Below, piece by piece: positions 1-10,740 of a stretch of DNA of 64,000 nucleotides. Below the pieces are notes generated by a model, which saw only the letters and a list, made by a program, of their open reading frames with translations, made no database searches and was not told where the DNA came from. The position numbers were made by a program, and so were the translations under genes. How positions within the stretch are numbered: the stretch's first letter is position 1; the number at the start of each line of letters is the position of its first letter. Source of the DNA: Agriotes lineatus (Eukaryota; Arthropoda; Insecta; Coleoptera; Elateridae); the NCBI GenBank assembly GCA_940337035.1, contig CALNHX010001042.1, positions 186,001 through 250,000 of the forward strand, read 5' to 3'.

Positions 1-184
1 GTCACAAAGATGGCCATTCTTGGTTCCAGGTTTTAAAACAGAAAACCAGGGTTTAACCCAAACATCCAAAAAGAAAGTACTACCCAGCAGCAAACTGTTT
101 AGTACCCTCCTCTTAGTAAGTGGTAAAAAGTTGCACAAGATTGCGAGTCGGTTTTAGGCGGGAAGGGGGCGGAAAGCTAGAAAA

Positions 185-2158
185 GTGGTAAAATGGTAGG
201 TTTCAACAGTTTTTCGCGAATATCTCGTTAACTATGAGGTTTAGCGCAAACTTTATCTTATACAAAATTAATCTATATTTAATTTACAATAAAAATGGCG
301 GAGATATTGAGGGGGCAATGATGTCATTATTTTCTAGTTAGCTTGGGATTCATCGTAATCACTTGAAAATGAGTATGTTTCGTTATAAAAAGTACTTAGT
401 AACGCATCATTAACATAGGAACATTTGTATGTGTATGTATGTATGTACGCCTATGTGTATGAATCTGACAATATATCTACATTCCTCCCCTCCTTTGTCG
501 TATTTATCTTCATTTTGCCTATTTTTCCTTTTAGATAATTCATCATATCGTTTTCCTCTTTCCCATTTGAGCTTTTATAATGAAAGCTACTTAAATTACC
601 TGCATATTTTGTCATATTTTCCTAAAATTATAAAATCATGTGGATAGCATTGAAACAAGGTTGACTACAAACTTTATCTAATAAGCTTTAATACAAAAAG
701 TAATGGAATTTTTTTCTTCACAATACATACTTTTCAATTAATTCAATTTTCTTCAATGGAAAGTGGCTTGTACAACGTACATGGTAGTTACATAATAATA
801 AATTACAGCAATCACTAACCTAAAAATCGTTAAGCTCTTTTTCATGTTGAAGATTATCTTCATCGATGCCGTCGTCAATAATTAGTGCATCTCTGTTGGT
901 GCACCTATGTCCGGAGCAATTCTTGCACATATTTGAGCATTTCTAGCCACTCTGACGACGCTCACAGTTTCTGATACAAGTGCAAACAATGAGGAAGAGC
1001 AATTTTTCAGGATCAGTTGCCTTTGTGGTTGCAACTGGACGCAAATAACCATCAATCCTTCTCCTACCCAATTTTAGTAAATTTTTATTGACATTGAGCC
1101 ATTGTTGCACTTGATGGTAAACTCTATAAGAGTGTTGTTGTTCAGCTGCTAAAGTGGGGGAAAGTACAGCCAACCTCAAATTTGTGTGTACAGGCTCCTT
1201 TGCGATGGTCTACAAGTAACATTAAAGGCGCAGAGTATCCAAATTATTGCATTTGTTGATGCAAATATCGAAAGGAAGAAATGGTTCCAGCATCAGCTAG
1301 CGCATCTGGGTCTGCATTTGGGTTGTTAAAAGTCAACAGCTTTATGTAAAGCTTCTTGTCACTTTGCACTTTTTCAGAAGGCGTTATTTTCCCCTTTCTA
1401 TAAAGTGAAGAAACGGTATCACATCCGGCGAAACTGTAAGCTGTCAAAAGAACATCCTTCATTTCCCCGATACCACGCTGTATGCACCAGTGCAGTAAAC
1501 TTTTTCTTCTTGGTTACTTTTCTTCGGTACAATCATCTTCAACTGTTTGTTGGCTAGAGCATGAACAACCAACAAGACCAATAAATCGGTGTCATTGCCA
1601 ATTACGATAGCCTCTGTTTACTTCTTTGATTCGTCAATTGCTGCAAAAACGATCTTGATGTCAGCACCACCTTCTGCCTGAATCACTTTGCAGCCAGTTC
1701 GCTGTTGTGTACAGTGATTAGAGCAATCAGTTTCATCTTGTTTTTAGTATTAGTTAGACATTTTTCTTGTCTAAAAGTGACATTAATTCCATCTTCCACT
1801 TTCGCTTCAACATGTGTAGTAGTGGATGATCTGCGCAAATGTACGAGTATGTCGTCTTTGGTGCTAGGTGCTTCACCATAACCATCTCACCTCCCCACTT
1901 CCTTGAACTCTTTATATAATACACTTGGAGCGAATATTACGAGTTCATAGGCGTAATTTTTGCATTTTTGCCAAACAGAAAAAGTTACATTTTACCCCCT
2001 CCATATCTCCGTAATCCTTTACTGGACTGCAAGAATGCATAAGACCATTTTTATTGTAAATTAAATGTAGATTAATTTTGTATAAGGTAAAGTTCATAGT
2101 AAACTTCACAGCTAACGAGATATTTGCAAAAAACTGCTGAAACCTACCATTTTACCAC
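185..2158 (-). mobile_element. Long-TIR DNA element 1 with decayed nuclease-like gene
   Basis: The sequence from 185 to about 335 (starting GTGGTAAAATGGTAGGTTTC) recurs inverted at about 1976-2158. The arms match over roughly 150 bp, and the right arm holds about 30 extra bases near its inner end. Between them, on the minus strand, lies one broken protein-coding remnant. I see no convincing target-site duplication: the flanks are CTAGAAAA and CTTTGTGA. The layout (long inverted arms around a single gene) is that of a cut-and-paste DNA transposon. A second element at 35375-38341 has the same layout and a related protein. I cannot assign a superfamily. Confidence 0.65.
845..1900 (-). pseudogene. 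Broken FEN/PIN-like nuclease-type TE protein with Cys-rich tail
   Basis: Reading the minus strand from about 1690 gives a GGADIKIVFAAIDES segment, then GNDTDLLVLLVVHAL (about 1560-1600), then FAGCDTVSSLYRKGK (about 1390-1430), then EQQHSYRVYHQVQQWLN (about 1090-1140). It ends in a Cys-rich stretch (VCTCIRNCERRQ, then KCSNMCKNCSGHRCTN, about 890-1000). The order acidic motif, DTD, GCDT resembles the metal-binding acidic clusters of FEN1/XPG-like and PIN-fold nucleases; that functional link is inference. Many insect genomes carry uncharacterised proteins with this motif order (from memory). The copy is dead: there is an in-frame stop after DESKK (about 1617), a frameshift near 1490 and another in the Cys-rich tail. 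No function is claimed beyond a TE-borne nuclease-like protein. Confidence 0.55.
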
Positions 2159-2487
2159 CTTTGTGACGTCATAGCTCCTCACTCCACAGGCTAAGAAAGC
2201 GACAACAGGAGTTTTTCTACTGAGGAAACACCGCTAATTACGATGGTATCACTTGTCGGTATAAACCTACTCAGTCCCACGAAAATAATTATTAATTCTC
2301 TTGGCCTCCCTACTATTCCAGGTGAATCTTAGCCTGCTCCTTCCTGCTACTATGGGACTTCCATTCTATGACAGTTCTTGCGAAGTCTGCTTCTGTGCAT
2401 CCATTACTGTCTATAATGTCGCCACGGTCGTGTGGATAAATTATGGCACAAAATTAAAAAATAACAGACATACCTTTAAATGAATTT
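2159..2487. other. No gene recognised
   Basis: AT-rich sequence between element 1 and the first copy of a dispersed repeat. The short ORF here has no recognisable motif and no splice context. Confidence 0.5.
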
Positions 2488-2567
2488 AAAAAATCTGGTG
2501 TGATACACGCACACAACTTCCTTTTACAGTGGTCTTATAATTAGCCAAAAATTTGATTTTTAATTTT
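2488..2567 (+). repeat. Dispersed repeat, partial copy A
   Basis: The segment beginning TCTGGTGTGATACACGCACA is repeated in the same orientation at 3341-3415 and inverted at about 51224-51291. Copy A contains only this end of the repeat. The three copies match almost base for base over about 75 bp. Confidence 0.75.
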
Positions 2568-3284
2568 TAGCTCAAGGGAGAAATTTTCATATACAATACC
2601 GCGAGCTGTCGACGATTTCCCGAACATTTTTGTTAAAGTATATGAGTATTTATTGCTTCGATATGAGCAATAAACACGAATAAACACTTTTATAAAAATG
2701 TATGCAATTCGTCGGCTACAAGCGGTATTTGAAAGGCTATTCAACGAACAAAATTGACATTTCTTAGTAATTAATAAATTATATCTTGTCCTTCTAAATA
2801 AAAATCTGTTGACGTGAAATAAATTGTTTGTCAAATTTGACATTGCTTATATCATACTTGATGACTTTTACAGGAAGTTAAATAAATTTCACAGGAAGAG
2901 AAAAAAATTGTCACATATAATCTCATAAGAGCATTAATTCTTTCCGGTGGCAAATTAGGACATTGTTGGAATGCACGAAAAATAATTTCCGGATATGAAT
3001 TAACGCTCGAATGCAGATTCAGTAAGAAAATCGTAACGACACAAACCTTCACGGTTAGGTTGGTCTACCTACAAAAAATCTCCAAAAAAATTTGTTGTCT
3101 TGGTTATGGCTCGTGAACTAATTTTTCTATTGGTCGTTAATGAGTGTCGTACGATTTTCATTAAAACTCCTCTAGCGGAATTGTTGCACAATTTTACGCT
3201 GATTGGTGCAAATAACAAAACTACTAAATTATGATTGGTTAATAGTTAACATGAAGGGGGTGAGTTGGTCTCTAAAATTTTAAG
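2568..3284. other. No gene recognised
   Basis: AT-rich sequence without coding motifs. It lies between two direct copies of the same repeat and may be the interior of a decayed MITE or material inserted between the copies. Confidence 0.4.
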
Positions 3285-3440
3285 CTGGATTAAAAAATGT
3301 AATAATATACCGGATGTTCTATTTAAAATAGGAGTTAATAAAAAAATCTGGTGTGATACACGCACACAACTTCCTTTTACAGTGATCTTATAATTAGCCA
3401 AAAATTAGATTTTTAAATTGTTAGAATTTGTGAAAAATTA
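3285..3440 (+). repeat. Dispersed repeat, fuller copy B
   Basis: Starts with a segment ending ACCGGATGTTCTATTTAAAA and continues into the TCTGGTGTGATACACGCACA end shared with copy A. The inverted copy at 51090-51295 carries both parts too (ACCGGGTGTTCTATTTAAAA in the corresponding orientation). This defines a family of roughly 150-200 bp, probably a MITE. Confidence 0.65.
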
Positions 3441-3934
3441 TAAAAAATTACAAATTCAACAAAAACGGTACAAAATACAGCATTAGTTCAAAAGACAATT
3501 TTTTTCAAAAATGTTAAGCTGAATTCAAACGCCTATTTGAAACTTTTTATTGCGTAATCGAGACACATTAAAGAAGTTGCAAAAAGTGTGTTTTTATAAA
3601 ACTTTACTGCTCTTTGAGGCACCTCAAAACATAATGCAAAAAGTTTTAAAAAAATTGTTTGTATTTTTTGATATTAAAAACTGCTTTTTTGACAATATTG
3701 GAAATAAAAAAGAATATTTTACAGCACCTTAAAAAAAACTTAAAAATATAGCGAAAATTGCAATTTTATTAAACTTTATCGTCCTTGCGGCACCTCAAGA
3801 CGTGCTTCAATATTTTTCATATTTTTGTGTAATCTTATCTACACGAAAAGGCAACTTTTCCGGGCTATTACAAATTAAAAATCAAAACTTGTTTTTTTCG
3901 TTCCACCCTACTGTACAAGTTTAAAAAACTAAAA
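3441..3934. other. No gene recognised
   Basis: Very A/T-rich, with a short ORF of low complexity (Lys/Phe-rich) that I read as chance. Confidence 0.45.
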
Positions 3935-4500
3935 CAAATATTAATGTGGTGTACCACGCACTGGTGGACTCTCTGCTACAATATGGTGTTATAGCATGGG
4001 ACGCTGCACCTAATACTTCTGTTAAACCACCGGAGGTCATAAAAACAAGATTTTTAAAAATAATGTCAAACAAAATATACATATCCATCTGAGCCACTCT
4101 ATACAGAAACAAATATTTTGGAAATCAGACTTCTCTTTGCAAAAACTAATATAATACACCAGTATATAAATAAATATAAACTAGAGAACACTAACCATAT
4201 ATACCACACGAGAAACAAAACAAAAAAGATTTGAAAATTAACATTATGAAGAAAAAAGTGGGACAAGGATCAATAGAATTTCTGGGTCCTAAATTGCTTA
4301 ACGCATTACCAAGACAATTACCAAACTTGCAGTATTTAAGTGTAAACTAAAAAACTGGTTACTTAGGAAATCGCAGTGTTATATTATTAATTATAAACTA
4401 TGTTCACACATCAGTATGGAAGGTCTGGATCTGATCGTGCAACATATGGTGCAATTGAATTATTATGAAGTAGTTGATAATAAATACCTGTAAATTAAAT
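3935..4500 (+). pseudogene. Non-LTR retrotransposon RT C-terminal fragment
   Basis: Forward reading with several frame changes gives ALVDSLLQYGVIAWDAAP, KTRFLKIM, an NH/YHTRNKT-like stretch, then KKKVGQGSIEFLGPKLLNALP and KLKNWLL. This order (a YG-W segment, a basic linker, then 'G-Q-S-F-P-N-LP') is the C-terminal region that follows the RT domain in jockey/CR1-type LINEs. Stops and frameshifts are numerous, so it is a dead, 5'-truncated copy. Its 3' end is probably in the A-rich sequence near 4500-4530. Confidence 0.6.
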
Positions 4501-4540
4501 ATAATTATAGAATAATAAATACATTAAAGACTGACTATTG

Positions 4541-4583
4541 CCTAATAATAATTTAAATTTTATAAATTTAAATTATTATTAGG
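4541..4583. repeat. Perfect 20-bp hairpin
   Basis: The arm CCTAATAATAATTTAAATTT (4541-4560) is followed by TAT and then its exact reverse complement (4564-4583). The next bases partly repeat the arm. It could be a cruciform-prone AT palindrome or a tiny inverted duplication. No RNA-gene or terminator role is claimed. Confidence 0.8.
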
Positions 4584-4629
4584 TAATAGTAATTTAAATT
4601 TTATAAATTTCATTTGGTTGATCAATAGG

Positions 4630-4866
4630 TAACGGGTGTTCATTAATTATTCCGGTCAAGTTGCCTTTGAAATATTTGTTGTATGAATAATATGTTACTG
4701 GCACTGTAAGTCTATGTCAAATTCGAGGTTATCAGGTTAGGTTTTCCATCAGTTTTGACAGAAACTGACACAAATTTGACATAGACTTACAGTGCCACCA
4801 ACATATTATTCATACAACAAATATTTCAAAATCAACTTGACCGGAATAATTAATGAATACCCGTTA
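4630..4866. mobile_element. Palindromic MITE, family P-1 copy 1
   Basis: Almost the whole 237 bp folds back on itself. Terminal arms start TAACGGGTGTTCATTAATTA and mirror at 4833-4866. The inner arms contain GGCACTGTAAGTCTATGTCA and its inverse around 4699-4790. The central loop is AGGTTAGGTTTTCCATCAG. The same core recurs at 21231-21491 and, in part, at 58088-58202 and near 60150-60185. There is no coding capacity. Confidence 0.75.
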
Positions 4867-5480
4867 GAACGTAAATAGATTAAGGTACAATACTTTCCCA
4901 CACAAACAATTTGCTTCAGGGAATAGCATTTTTCACTTTTATTGAAACTCTATGTTTTATTGATCTCGTAGACCATTATGTGACTACTATAGCACATATA
5001 TTTACTGTCATGTATGTATGTATACTACCTGGATGCCCAATAAACCATTATTATAATAGTCTCGTGATTTGTCGACACTTCCTCGTAGTTTTCTGGTTGC
5101 TATAGGTACTTACAAAATGCCAGATGTCTATTTGTACTACATTGAAAATTTTAAACCCGACAAACGGCTAACAGTACACTTAATGCTATTGTGCCCCATT
5201 GCTGGATGTACTTATACCCAGCCGACCAATTTTCAAAGTAGATACCTGTCCGTTGATCACGTTTAAACTGGTGTGAATATATGAAGTTATCAAGAAACTG
5301 TGGACGTACATAACTAAATAAGCAACATAATCAAATCAGAATTTAATACGCAGTGTTTTTCACTTTTCACCTTACCACCCTTGAATATTTTCTCTTCTGA
5401 TAGATTTGAAATTTTGCCCTTTAAAAGGATTACTATTACATTTTACTACGTGTTCGACGCGTCAACCTGTAAACAGGTCC
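4867..5480. other. No gene recognised
   Basis: Two overlapping short ORFs have no recognisable domain. The 3' part may already belong to the untranslated leader of the LINE that follows. Confidence 0.45.
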
Positions 5481-5823
5481 CGTCAGCTAGAGTGGAAAAT
5501 TTGTAGCGGATAAAGGAGTAATAGTGTTTCGTATAAAGCAAAATAAGGTCCTATTGTGAGTGAAAAATCCGGGTAGTGGTTTTAAAGTCAAGTGGCTTAA
5601 AAAGTGCGTGAGAAGGCGGTGGCTTTCAGTAATTAAAGCGTGGTCGACGACAACGTACGGGCGTAAATCACAACCAAGTTCAATAACAAAGTGAAGGTCG
5701 GGTTAAATACACTGACGCGGCACAGCTGTGAATTGAAAGTATCATTACAACCAGACGGCGCGGCGATAAGAAACGATAGCGCGGCAGTAAATAAACAATA
5801 AAAGCAGTGTTTAGACTTTTTAA

Positions 5824-6703
5824 ATGAGTGAAGCGTCCAGTAGAATTACGAGAAGTAGCAACACTCAGGCGCAATTCCCGGAAAAAAGAAAAAGAGTACC
5901 GGAATCGCCGGAGCTTTTCGAAAGGTGGGAACTCGAGAAATTAGCCTTTCAAAAGAGTAGAAAAATAGGCTGGTCGCCAGAATCAGAAGAAGAACAGAAA
6001 ATAAGCGAAGACACGAAAGAAGACGCAGAGATAAAGTCAGAAGAAATGGATGAATTAAAAGCACTGATAAAGGAGCTAAAAGCGGAGATAAAACAAGACA
6101 TGAAGAAAAATCAAGAAGAATTGAAGATTGAGCTTAAGTCCAGCCTGGAAGAAATCAAAAAAATAAAATTGGAAAATGAGAAGCTAAGAAATGAGAACCA
6201 AAAATTAATTCAAGAAAATATAGAAATTAAAAATGAGATAGGTGAGATTAAGAAAAACATAGAATGGCTAGAGAAAGAAAAAAGGAAGAATAACGTGGTG
6301 GTAACTGGGATAAACATAAAAGGAAATGAACCAAGTGTACTAAAAGAAGAGATGCAGACCTTTATGAAAAACCACTTAGAGGTGGATATTAAAATTAAGG
6401 GAGCTCATAAAATGGGAGAAAAAGTCTGCTTAATTGAGTTAGAAAATGCTGAGGAGAAAACAAAGAGTTATGGGTAACAAACAAAAGCTGAGAAAGATCC
6501 AAACACAAAGAATCTACATCAATGACGACTTAACTAAGACTGACAGAGAAAAGCAGAAGAAAATACGGGAGCTAGTAGAGCAAGAAAGAAGGAGCGGAAA
6601 AAGCGTGAAGATTGGTTACAATAGAGTTGTAATAGAAGGAGAGGAATGGAGGTGGGACCCAAATTTAAAACAACTCCAAAAGCATAAACCACCAAAAAAC
6701 TAA
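5824..6703 (+). pseudogene. LINE ORF1: coiled-coil, RNA-binding-type protein (one frameshift)
   Basis: The ATG at 5824 opens 217 codons: a charged N-terminus, a long Glu/Lys-rich coiled coil (about residues 70-155, with heptad-like ENEKLRNENQKLIQEN), then NNVVVTGINIKG, which resembles the start of the RRM-like fold in L1-type ORF1 proteins. The frame stops at 6475-6477 (EEKTKSYG-stop), but the +1 frame from about 6470 continues with VMGNKQKLRKIQ through GYNRVVIEGEEW to a stop at 6701-6703. A one-base indel near 6465-6475 therefore splits the gene. Programmed shifting is possible but I see no clear slippery site. By family role it would bind the element RNA as a ribonucleoprotein partner of ORF2. 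Confidence 0.75.
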
Positions 6704-6726
6704 ATAAAACAAAAGCAGACGGATTT

Positions 6727-9700
6727 TTGAGGACAAACCTGGCAAGACATGGACAAAGAGAAAAGAAACAAGAAAACAAAAAGAGTAAGAGTAGGTGGGA
6801 GAAGAAATTAATACAAAAAGAATTAAAGATAGGAACTTGGAATGTACGAGGTACTTTTGAAGGAGCAATTAAAAATTTAGAAAAAATAATGCAAGATTAC
6901 GACATTGATGTACTAGCCCTGCAAGAAACAAAGCAAACTGGAAGTGAGATAATTGATTTGGGTAAACACATCATGTTTAAGAGTAGTGGGGAAAATCGAT
7001 ATCTTGGGACGGGTTTTCTGATACAAGAAAGGATAAAAAGAAGGGTGGTGGATTTCAAAGCCGTATCAGACAGGTTATGTTACCTAAGACTGCAAGGAAA
7101 ATATAGAAAGATCAGTATTATAAATGGACATGCCCCAACAGAAGAAAAGGATCTGGAAACAAAGAGTGAATTCTATGAAAAGATGTGTGATATAGTAGGG
7201 AATATACCAAGGTATGATATAAAAATGGCAATAGGAGATCTAAACGCGAAAGTAGGGAGAGAGGTGATGTATCAAAAGGTTACGGGAGGGAAAAGTTTGC
7301 ATGCAGAAAGTAATGAAAATGGGAAAAAGTTAATTGAATTTGCAGCTGAGAATCAAATGAAGATAGTAAGTACAAGCTTGGATCACAAAGACATACACAA
7401 AGTTACCTGGATATCGCCGGATGGTCGTGTCAAAAATCAGATAGATCACGTACTAATAGAGGCCAAACACTTTAAAGCGATCAAGGATTGTAGAAGTTAC
7501 CGAGGAGCAGATGCAGACAGCGATCACATATTAGTTATAGCAAAACTCAGGCAAGAATTGCCAACTCTAAGAAAAGAGAAAAAAGATAGACAAAGATACG
7601 ACATAGAGAAGTTACAAGAAAAGAAAGTGGCAGAAGAGCTCGAAAAAGAAATAGAACAGAGGTTAGCTAGTGTGGAAGAAACAAATCAAACAATAGAAGA
7701 AGAATGGGCAGGATTACAAAAAGGTGTAACAGAGGCGGTAAATGTCTGCTTAGGGAAACAAAAAAATATAAGAAAAGAAGAGTGGTTTGATGAAGAATGT
7801 AAGAGAGCACTAAATGAAAGAAACAAGGCAAAAATGGAAAGGGACCAAAATGGAACAGATGAAGCAAAAAGAAATTACAAACAAAAAAGAAAGATAGCAA
7901 AAGAAATCTGTAGAAGAAAAAAGAGAGAGCAACTAGAAAAACGACTAGAAAAAATGGAAGAACATTTCGTCAATAAAGAAGTAAAAAATTTCTATCAGGA
8001 AGTAAAGCTCTCAAGACAAAACACAAATATCCGAGCAATTTTTTGCAGGAATGAAGAGGGTTTGTTAATAGGGGAGACAAAGGAGAAATTGGAGAGATGG
8101 GCAAGGTACTTTAATAAACTGTTAAACGAGATAGAAGGAAATGAACTACAAATCACGCAAGCAACTCAAGAGGCAGCAGAAGTTAATGAACAGGAGGTAG
8201 AAGAGCCGACAGAAAAGGAAATATATGAAGCTATAAAAGACCAAAAGAATAATAGGAGTGCGGGGGAGAGTAGAATCCCGGCAGAAGTGCTAAAACATGG
8301 AGGCGAGAAGTTGCAGAAGAAATTGATCAACTTGATACAAAGAGTGTGGCGTGAAGAAAGAATGCCAGATGATTGGTGTAAGGCACTTATCTGTCCAATT
8401 TTTAAGAAAGGGGATAAGACGATGTGTGAAAATTACAGAGGAATCGCGCTGCTTGACGTAGTATACAAGATAATGGCCAAGTTAATAAGAAAAAGATTAC
8501 AGGTGATAGAGGATCAAGTAGTGGGAGAATACCAAGCAGGGTTTAGACCAGGAAGATCAACAATAGACCAAATTTTCACCATCAAACAGATCCAAAGCAA
8601 CAGCTATGAGCAAAATTTAGGTCTGCATATGCTCTTCATAGATTTCAAACAGGCATACGACTCAATATGTAGAGAAAAATTATACCAAGCACTTGTAAAG
8701 TTGAATATTCCAAGTAAATTAATAAATCTAGTGAGAATGACATTAAAAAATACAAGTAATAAAATTCTAATAGATGGGAGTGTCTCAGAACAATTCAGAG
8801 TTGGAAGAGGGTTAAGACAAGGTGACCCGCTGTCAACGAACCTATTTAACATGGTAATGGAAGTTATAGTAAAAGATAGCAAGATCCAAACAACAGGCTC
8901 AATTTACCATCATAAAACGCAATGTATCGCTTATGCAGACGATGTAGTCCTGGTAACTAGATCAAAAAAAGAGTTAGAAAAGGTTTTCAAAAAATTTGAC
9001 GCAGAAGGGAAAAAATTTGGATTACAGATAAATAAAGAAAAAACAAAGTACATGGAGACGAGAGTAGAAGTAACAGAAGAGAATAAATTTGTCAAATTTA
9101 ACACGGAAGAAGGAGAACAAATTTTTGAGAGAGTTAGCCAGTTTGAATATCTGGGGGTGACGATAACAGCCACAAACCAAGAGGAATATGAAATCAATAA
9201 AAGAATAATTAAAGGAAATAAAGCAGCAGGAGCACTCTCAAAAGTATTAAGAGAAAAAAAATTATCAAGAGCAGTCAAGATTAGAGCCTATGAAACAATC
9301 ATAAAACCAGCTGCATTGTATGGATGTGAAACGTGGGTAATGGCAAAAAAAGACGAACAAAAGCTAGAAATCTGGGAGAGAAAAATCTTGAGGAGGATAA
9401 TGGGAGGCATAAAAACCGATGAAGGAGAGTGGAGAAGGCGTACAAATAAAGAGGTGATGGATTTGTATAAAAAGACAAAAATAACGCAAAGAGTTCGAGC
9501 ACAGCGAGCAAGATGGTTAGGACACATCTGCCGAATGTCAGAGCAAAGAGTGGTGAAAAAAGTCTTGTATGGAGGAGAAGGGGGGAAAAAGAAGAGAGGA
9601 AGACCAAAGAAAAAGTGGCTCCAGGAAGTGAAAAGTGATATAAGTGGGGCAGGCATAATTAACTACGAAGAAATAGCAATGGACCGGAAAAAGTGGAAAC

Positions 9701-9744
9701 AAATAGTGAAAAACATTGAAGTCAAGGGCCTCCAAGGCCTGTAG
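6727..9744 (+). CDS. LINE ORF2: endonuclease / reverse transcriptase
   Basis: Uninterrupted 1005 codons. The N-terminal APE-like endonuclease has N39 in GTWNVRG, E67 in LQETK, D171/N173 in IGDLNAKVG and D266-H267 in SDH. A Lys/Glu-rich linker follows. The reverse transcriptase has QAGFRPGRST, catalytic D639 in FIDFKQAYDS, GLRQGDPLS, and D738-D739 in YADD. The C-terminus carries RARWLGHICRM and KRGRPKKKW. The product would nick chromosomal DNA and copy the element RNA at the nick. The start is odd: the open frame runs from 6688, just after a stop, and 6727 is a TTG. The nearest ATG (6749) lies in another frame, and the first in-frame ATG is already inside the endonuclease. A start by reinitiation, a fusion, or a lost base near 6750 are all possible. 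It overlaps the end of ORF1 within about 25 bp. Confidence 0.9.
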   Translation: MRTNLARHGQREKKQENKKSKSRWEKKLIQKELKIGTWNVRGTFEGAIKNLEKIMQDYDIDVLALQETKQTGSEIIDLGKHIMFKSSGENRYLGTGFLIQERIKRRVVDFKAVSDRLCYLRLQGKYRKISIINGHAPTEEKDLETKSEFYEKMCDIVGNIPRYDIKMAIGDLNAKVGREVMYQKVTGGKSLHAESNENGKKLIEFAAENQMKIVSTSLDHKDIHKVTWISPDGRVKNQIDHVLIEAKHFKAIKDCRSYRGADADSDHILVIAKLRQELPTLRKEKKDRQRYDIEKLQEKKVAEELEKEIEQRLASVEETNQTIEEEWAGLQKGVTEAVNVCLGKQKNIRKEEWFDEECKRALNERNKAKMERDQNGTDEAKRNYKQKRKIAKEICRRKKREQLEKRLEKMEEHFVNKEVKNFYQEVKLSRQNTNIRAIFCRNEEGLLIGETKEKLERWARYFNKLLNEIEGNELQITQATQEAAEVNEQEVEEPTEKEIYEAIKDQKNNRSAGESRIPAEVLKHGGEKLQKKLINLIQRVWREERMPDDWCKALICPIFKKGDKTMCENYRGIALLDVVYKIMAKLIRKRLQVIEDQVVGEYQAGFRPGRSTIDQIFTIKQIQSNSYEQNLGLHMLFIDFKQAYDSICREKLYQALVKLNIPSKLINLVRMTLKNTSNKILIDGSVSEQFRVGRGLRQGDPLSTNLFNMVMEVIVKDSKIQTTGSIYHHKTQCIAYADDVVLVTRSKKELEKVFKKFDAEGKKFGLQINKEKTKYMETRVEVTEENKFVKFNTEEGEQIFERVSQFEYLGVTITATNQEEYEINKRIIKGNKAAGALSKVLREKKLSRAVKIRAYETIIKPAALYGCETWVMAKKDEQKLEIWERKILRRIMGGIKTDEGEWRRRTNKEVMDLYKKTKITQRVRAQRARWLGHICRMSEQRVVKKVLYGGEGGKKKRGRPKKKWLQEVKSDISGAGIINYEEIAMDRKKWKQIVKNIEVKGLQGL

Positions 9745-9770
9745 TACTGTTGTATATATATTACATTTTA

Positions 9771-10440
9771 AATAATTTTGCTACTAACACAGGTTGCTCA
9801 GAATTACAAAAAACAGTCGAAATCCATATTTTATTCGGAATTCTTGTATTGTTAATATGTAATGTACAATATTATTACGTAAAGAATTAACAATCCATTA
9901 TTGTCTTAATAAGATGTATCTTGGAAAACAAAAGGTTTATGAACGTCAATTACGTTTACGAACTGTCAATGAAGATTATGAACTGTTAATTTAGAATTGT
10001 GGAAATTTAAATAATGCCTAGAATACCCCTAACCACTGCTGATAGAGTAGAAATGGTGTGTTTACTTGGTCGAAAATAAATACACGCTACATATCAAACC
10101 AATTCACAAAGAACACCACAGTATCTTAAGTTATTTTGTGGGTAGTACGAAATTAAACGCAGCCGCCTGTCTTATATAACATAGAACGTTCTAATACTCT
10201 TAATACACAATTTTAGTAAAATATGCTTACTGGCTAAAATACACCATACGCTAATCAAACAAGATCACATTTCTTTTGAAATAATTTAAATCTATGTACG
10301 AGTTAAAACATAATACTGACATGTTATTACAGGATAAACGATTTACTGACGAAATATGAAGTTTTTCAGCAGCTAGTGATACCAATTACTTCATAAAGGT
10401 ACTGCACTTGCTGCCAAATTATTAATATCGGAAAGATTGC
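9771..10440. other. No gene recognised
   Basis: AT-rich sequence 3' of the LINE. It contains short near-repeats (GAACTGTCAAT / GAACTGTTAAT around 9960-9990) but no coding or RNA motif. Confidence 0.45.
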
Positions 10441-10740
10441 CAGTTCGCGGTCGCTCGTGTAAGAAGTGTTGTAGTATTTCCTGTCGGATGTATATCCACA
10501 TCGGTGGTAATTCAAGTCGGTTTGTACACCAAGTCGGTGGTATGTTAGTTCGGTGACATACCATATATTTGTTACAAACTTTAAAAGTCGGTGGTAGTTC
10601 CTGTCGGATCTAAATCCGCATCGGTTGTAATCCAAGTTGGTGGTAAACCAAATCGGTAGTAGTACATGTCGGTAGTCATTTAATGTTGGATCCAAATCCA
10701 CATCGGTGGCAATACAGATCGGTAGTAGAGCGTACTCTAA
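10440..10740. repeat. Degenerate tandem array with GTCGGTGGTA units
   Basis: The word GTCGGTGGTA or a close variant (ATCGGTGGTAA, AGTTGGTGGTAAAC, GTCGGTAGTCA) recurs about every 18-24 bp, and the longer block CATCGGTGGTAATTCAAGTCGG recurs in diverged form. The minus-strand 128-codon ORF across it simply translates the repeat (YHRCG, SDRNYHR) and is not a gene. I read this as a decayed minisatellite. Confidence 0.7.

Larger units (their letters stand above)
5480..9770 (+). mobile_element. Near-complete non-LTR retrotransposon (LINE) with ORF1 and ORF2
   Basis: A leader of about 340 bp with CG-containing sequence precedes ORF1 (5824) and ORF2 (to 9744). The coding strand is strikingly A-rich compared with its surroundings. 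Both element ends are approximate: I could not identify a target-site duplication, and the 3' tail is only a short AT-rich run after 9744. ORF2 has every catalytic motif and no internal stop, so the copy looks young. The C-terminal RARWLGH...KRGRPKKKW pattern resembles the RTE/BovB-like and related insect elements, but a coiled-coil ORF1 is less usual for classical RTE. The clade therefore needs a tree. Confidence 0.85.

Noticed and set aside
429..647. 72-codon ORF with hydrophobic stretch
   Set aside because: Starts in a TGTATGTA microsatellite and has AT-rich composition; no signal peptide or domain logic.
10440..10740. Possible CRISPR array
   Set aside because: Repeats are irregular in length and sequence, there are no constant spacers, and the genome is eukaryotic.
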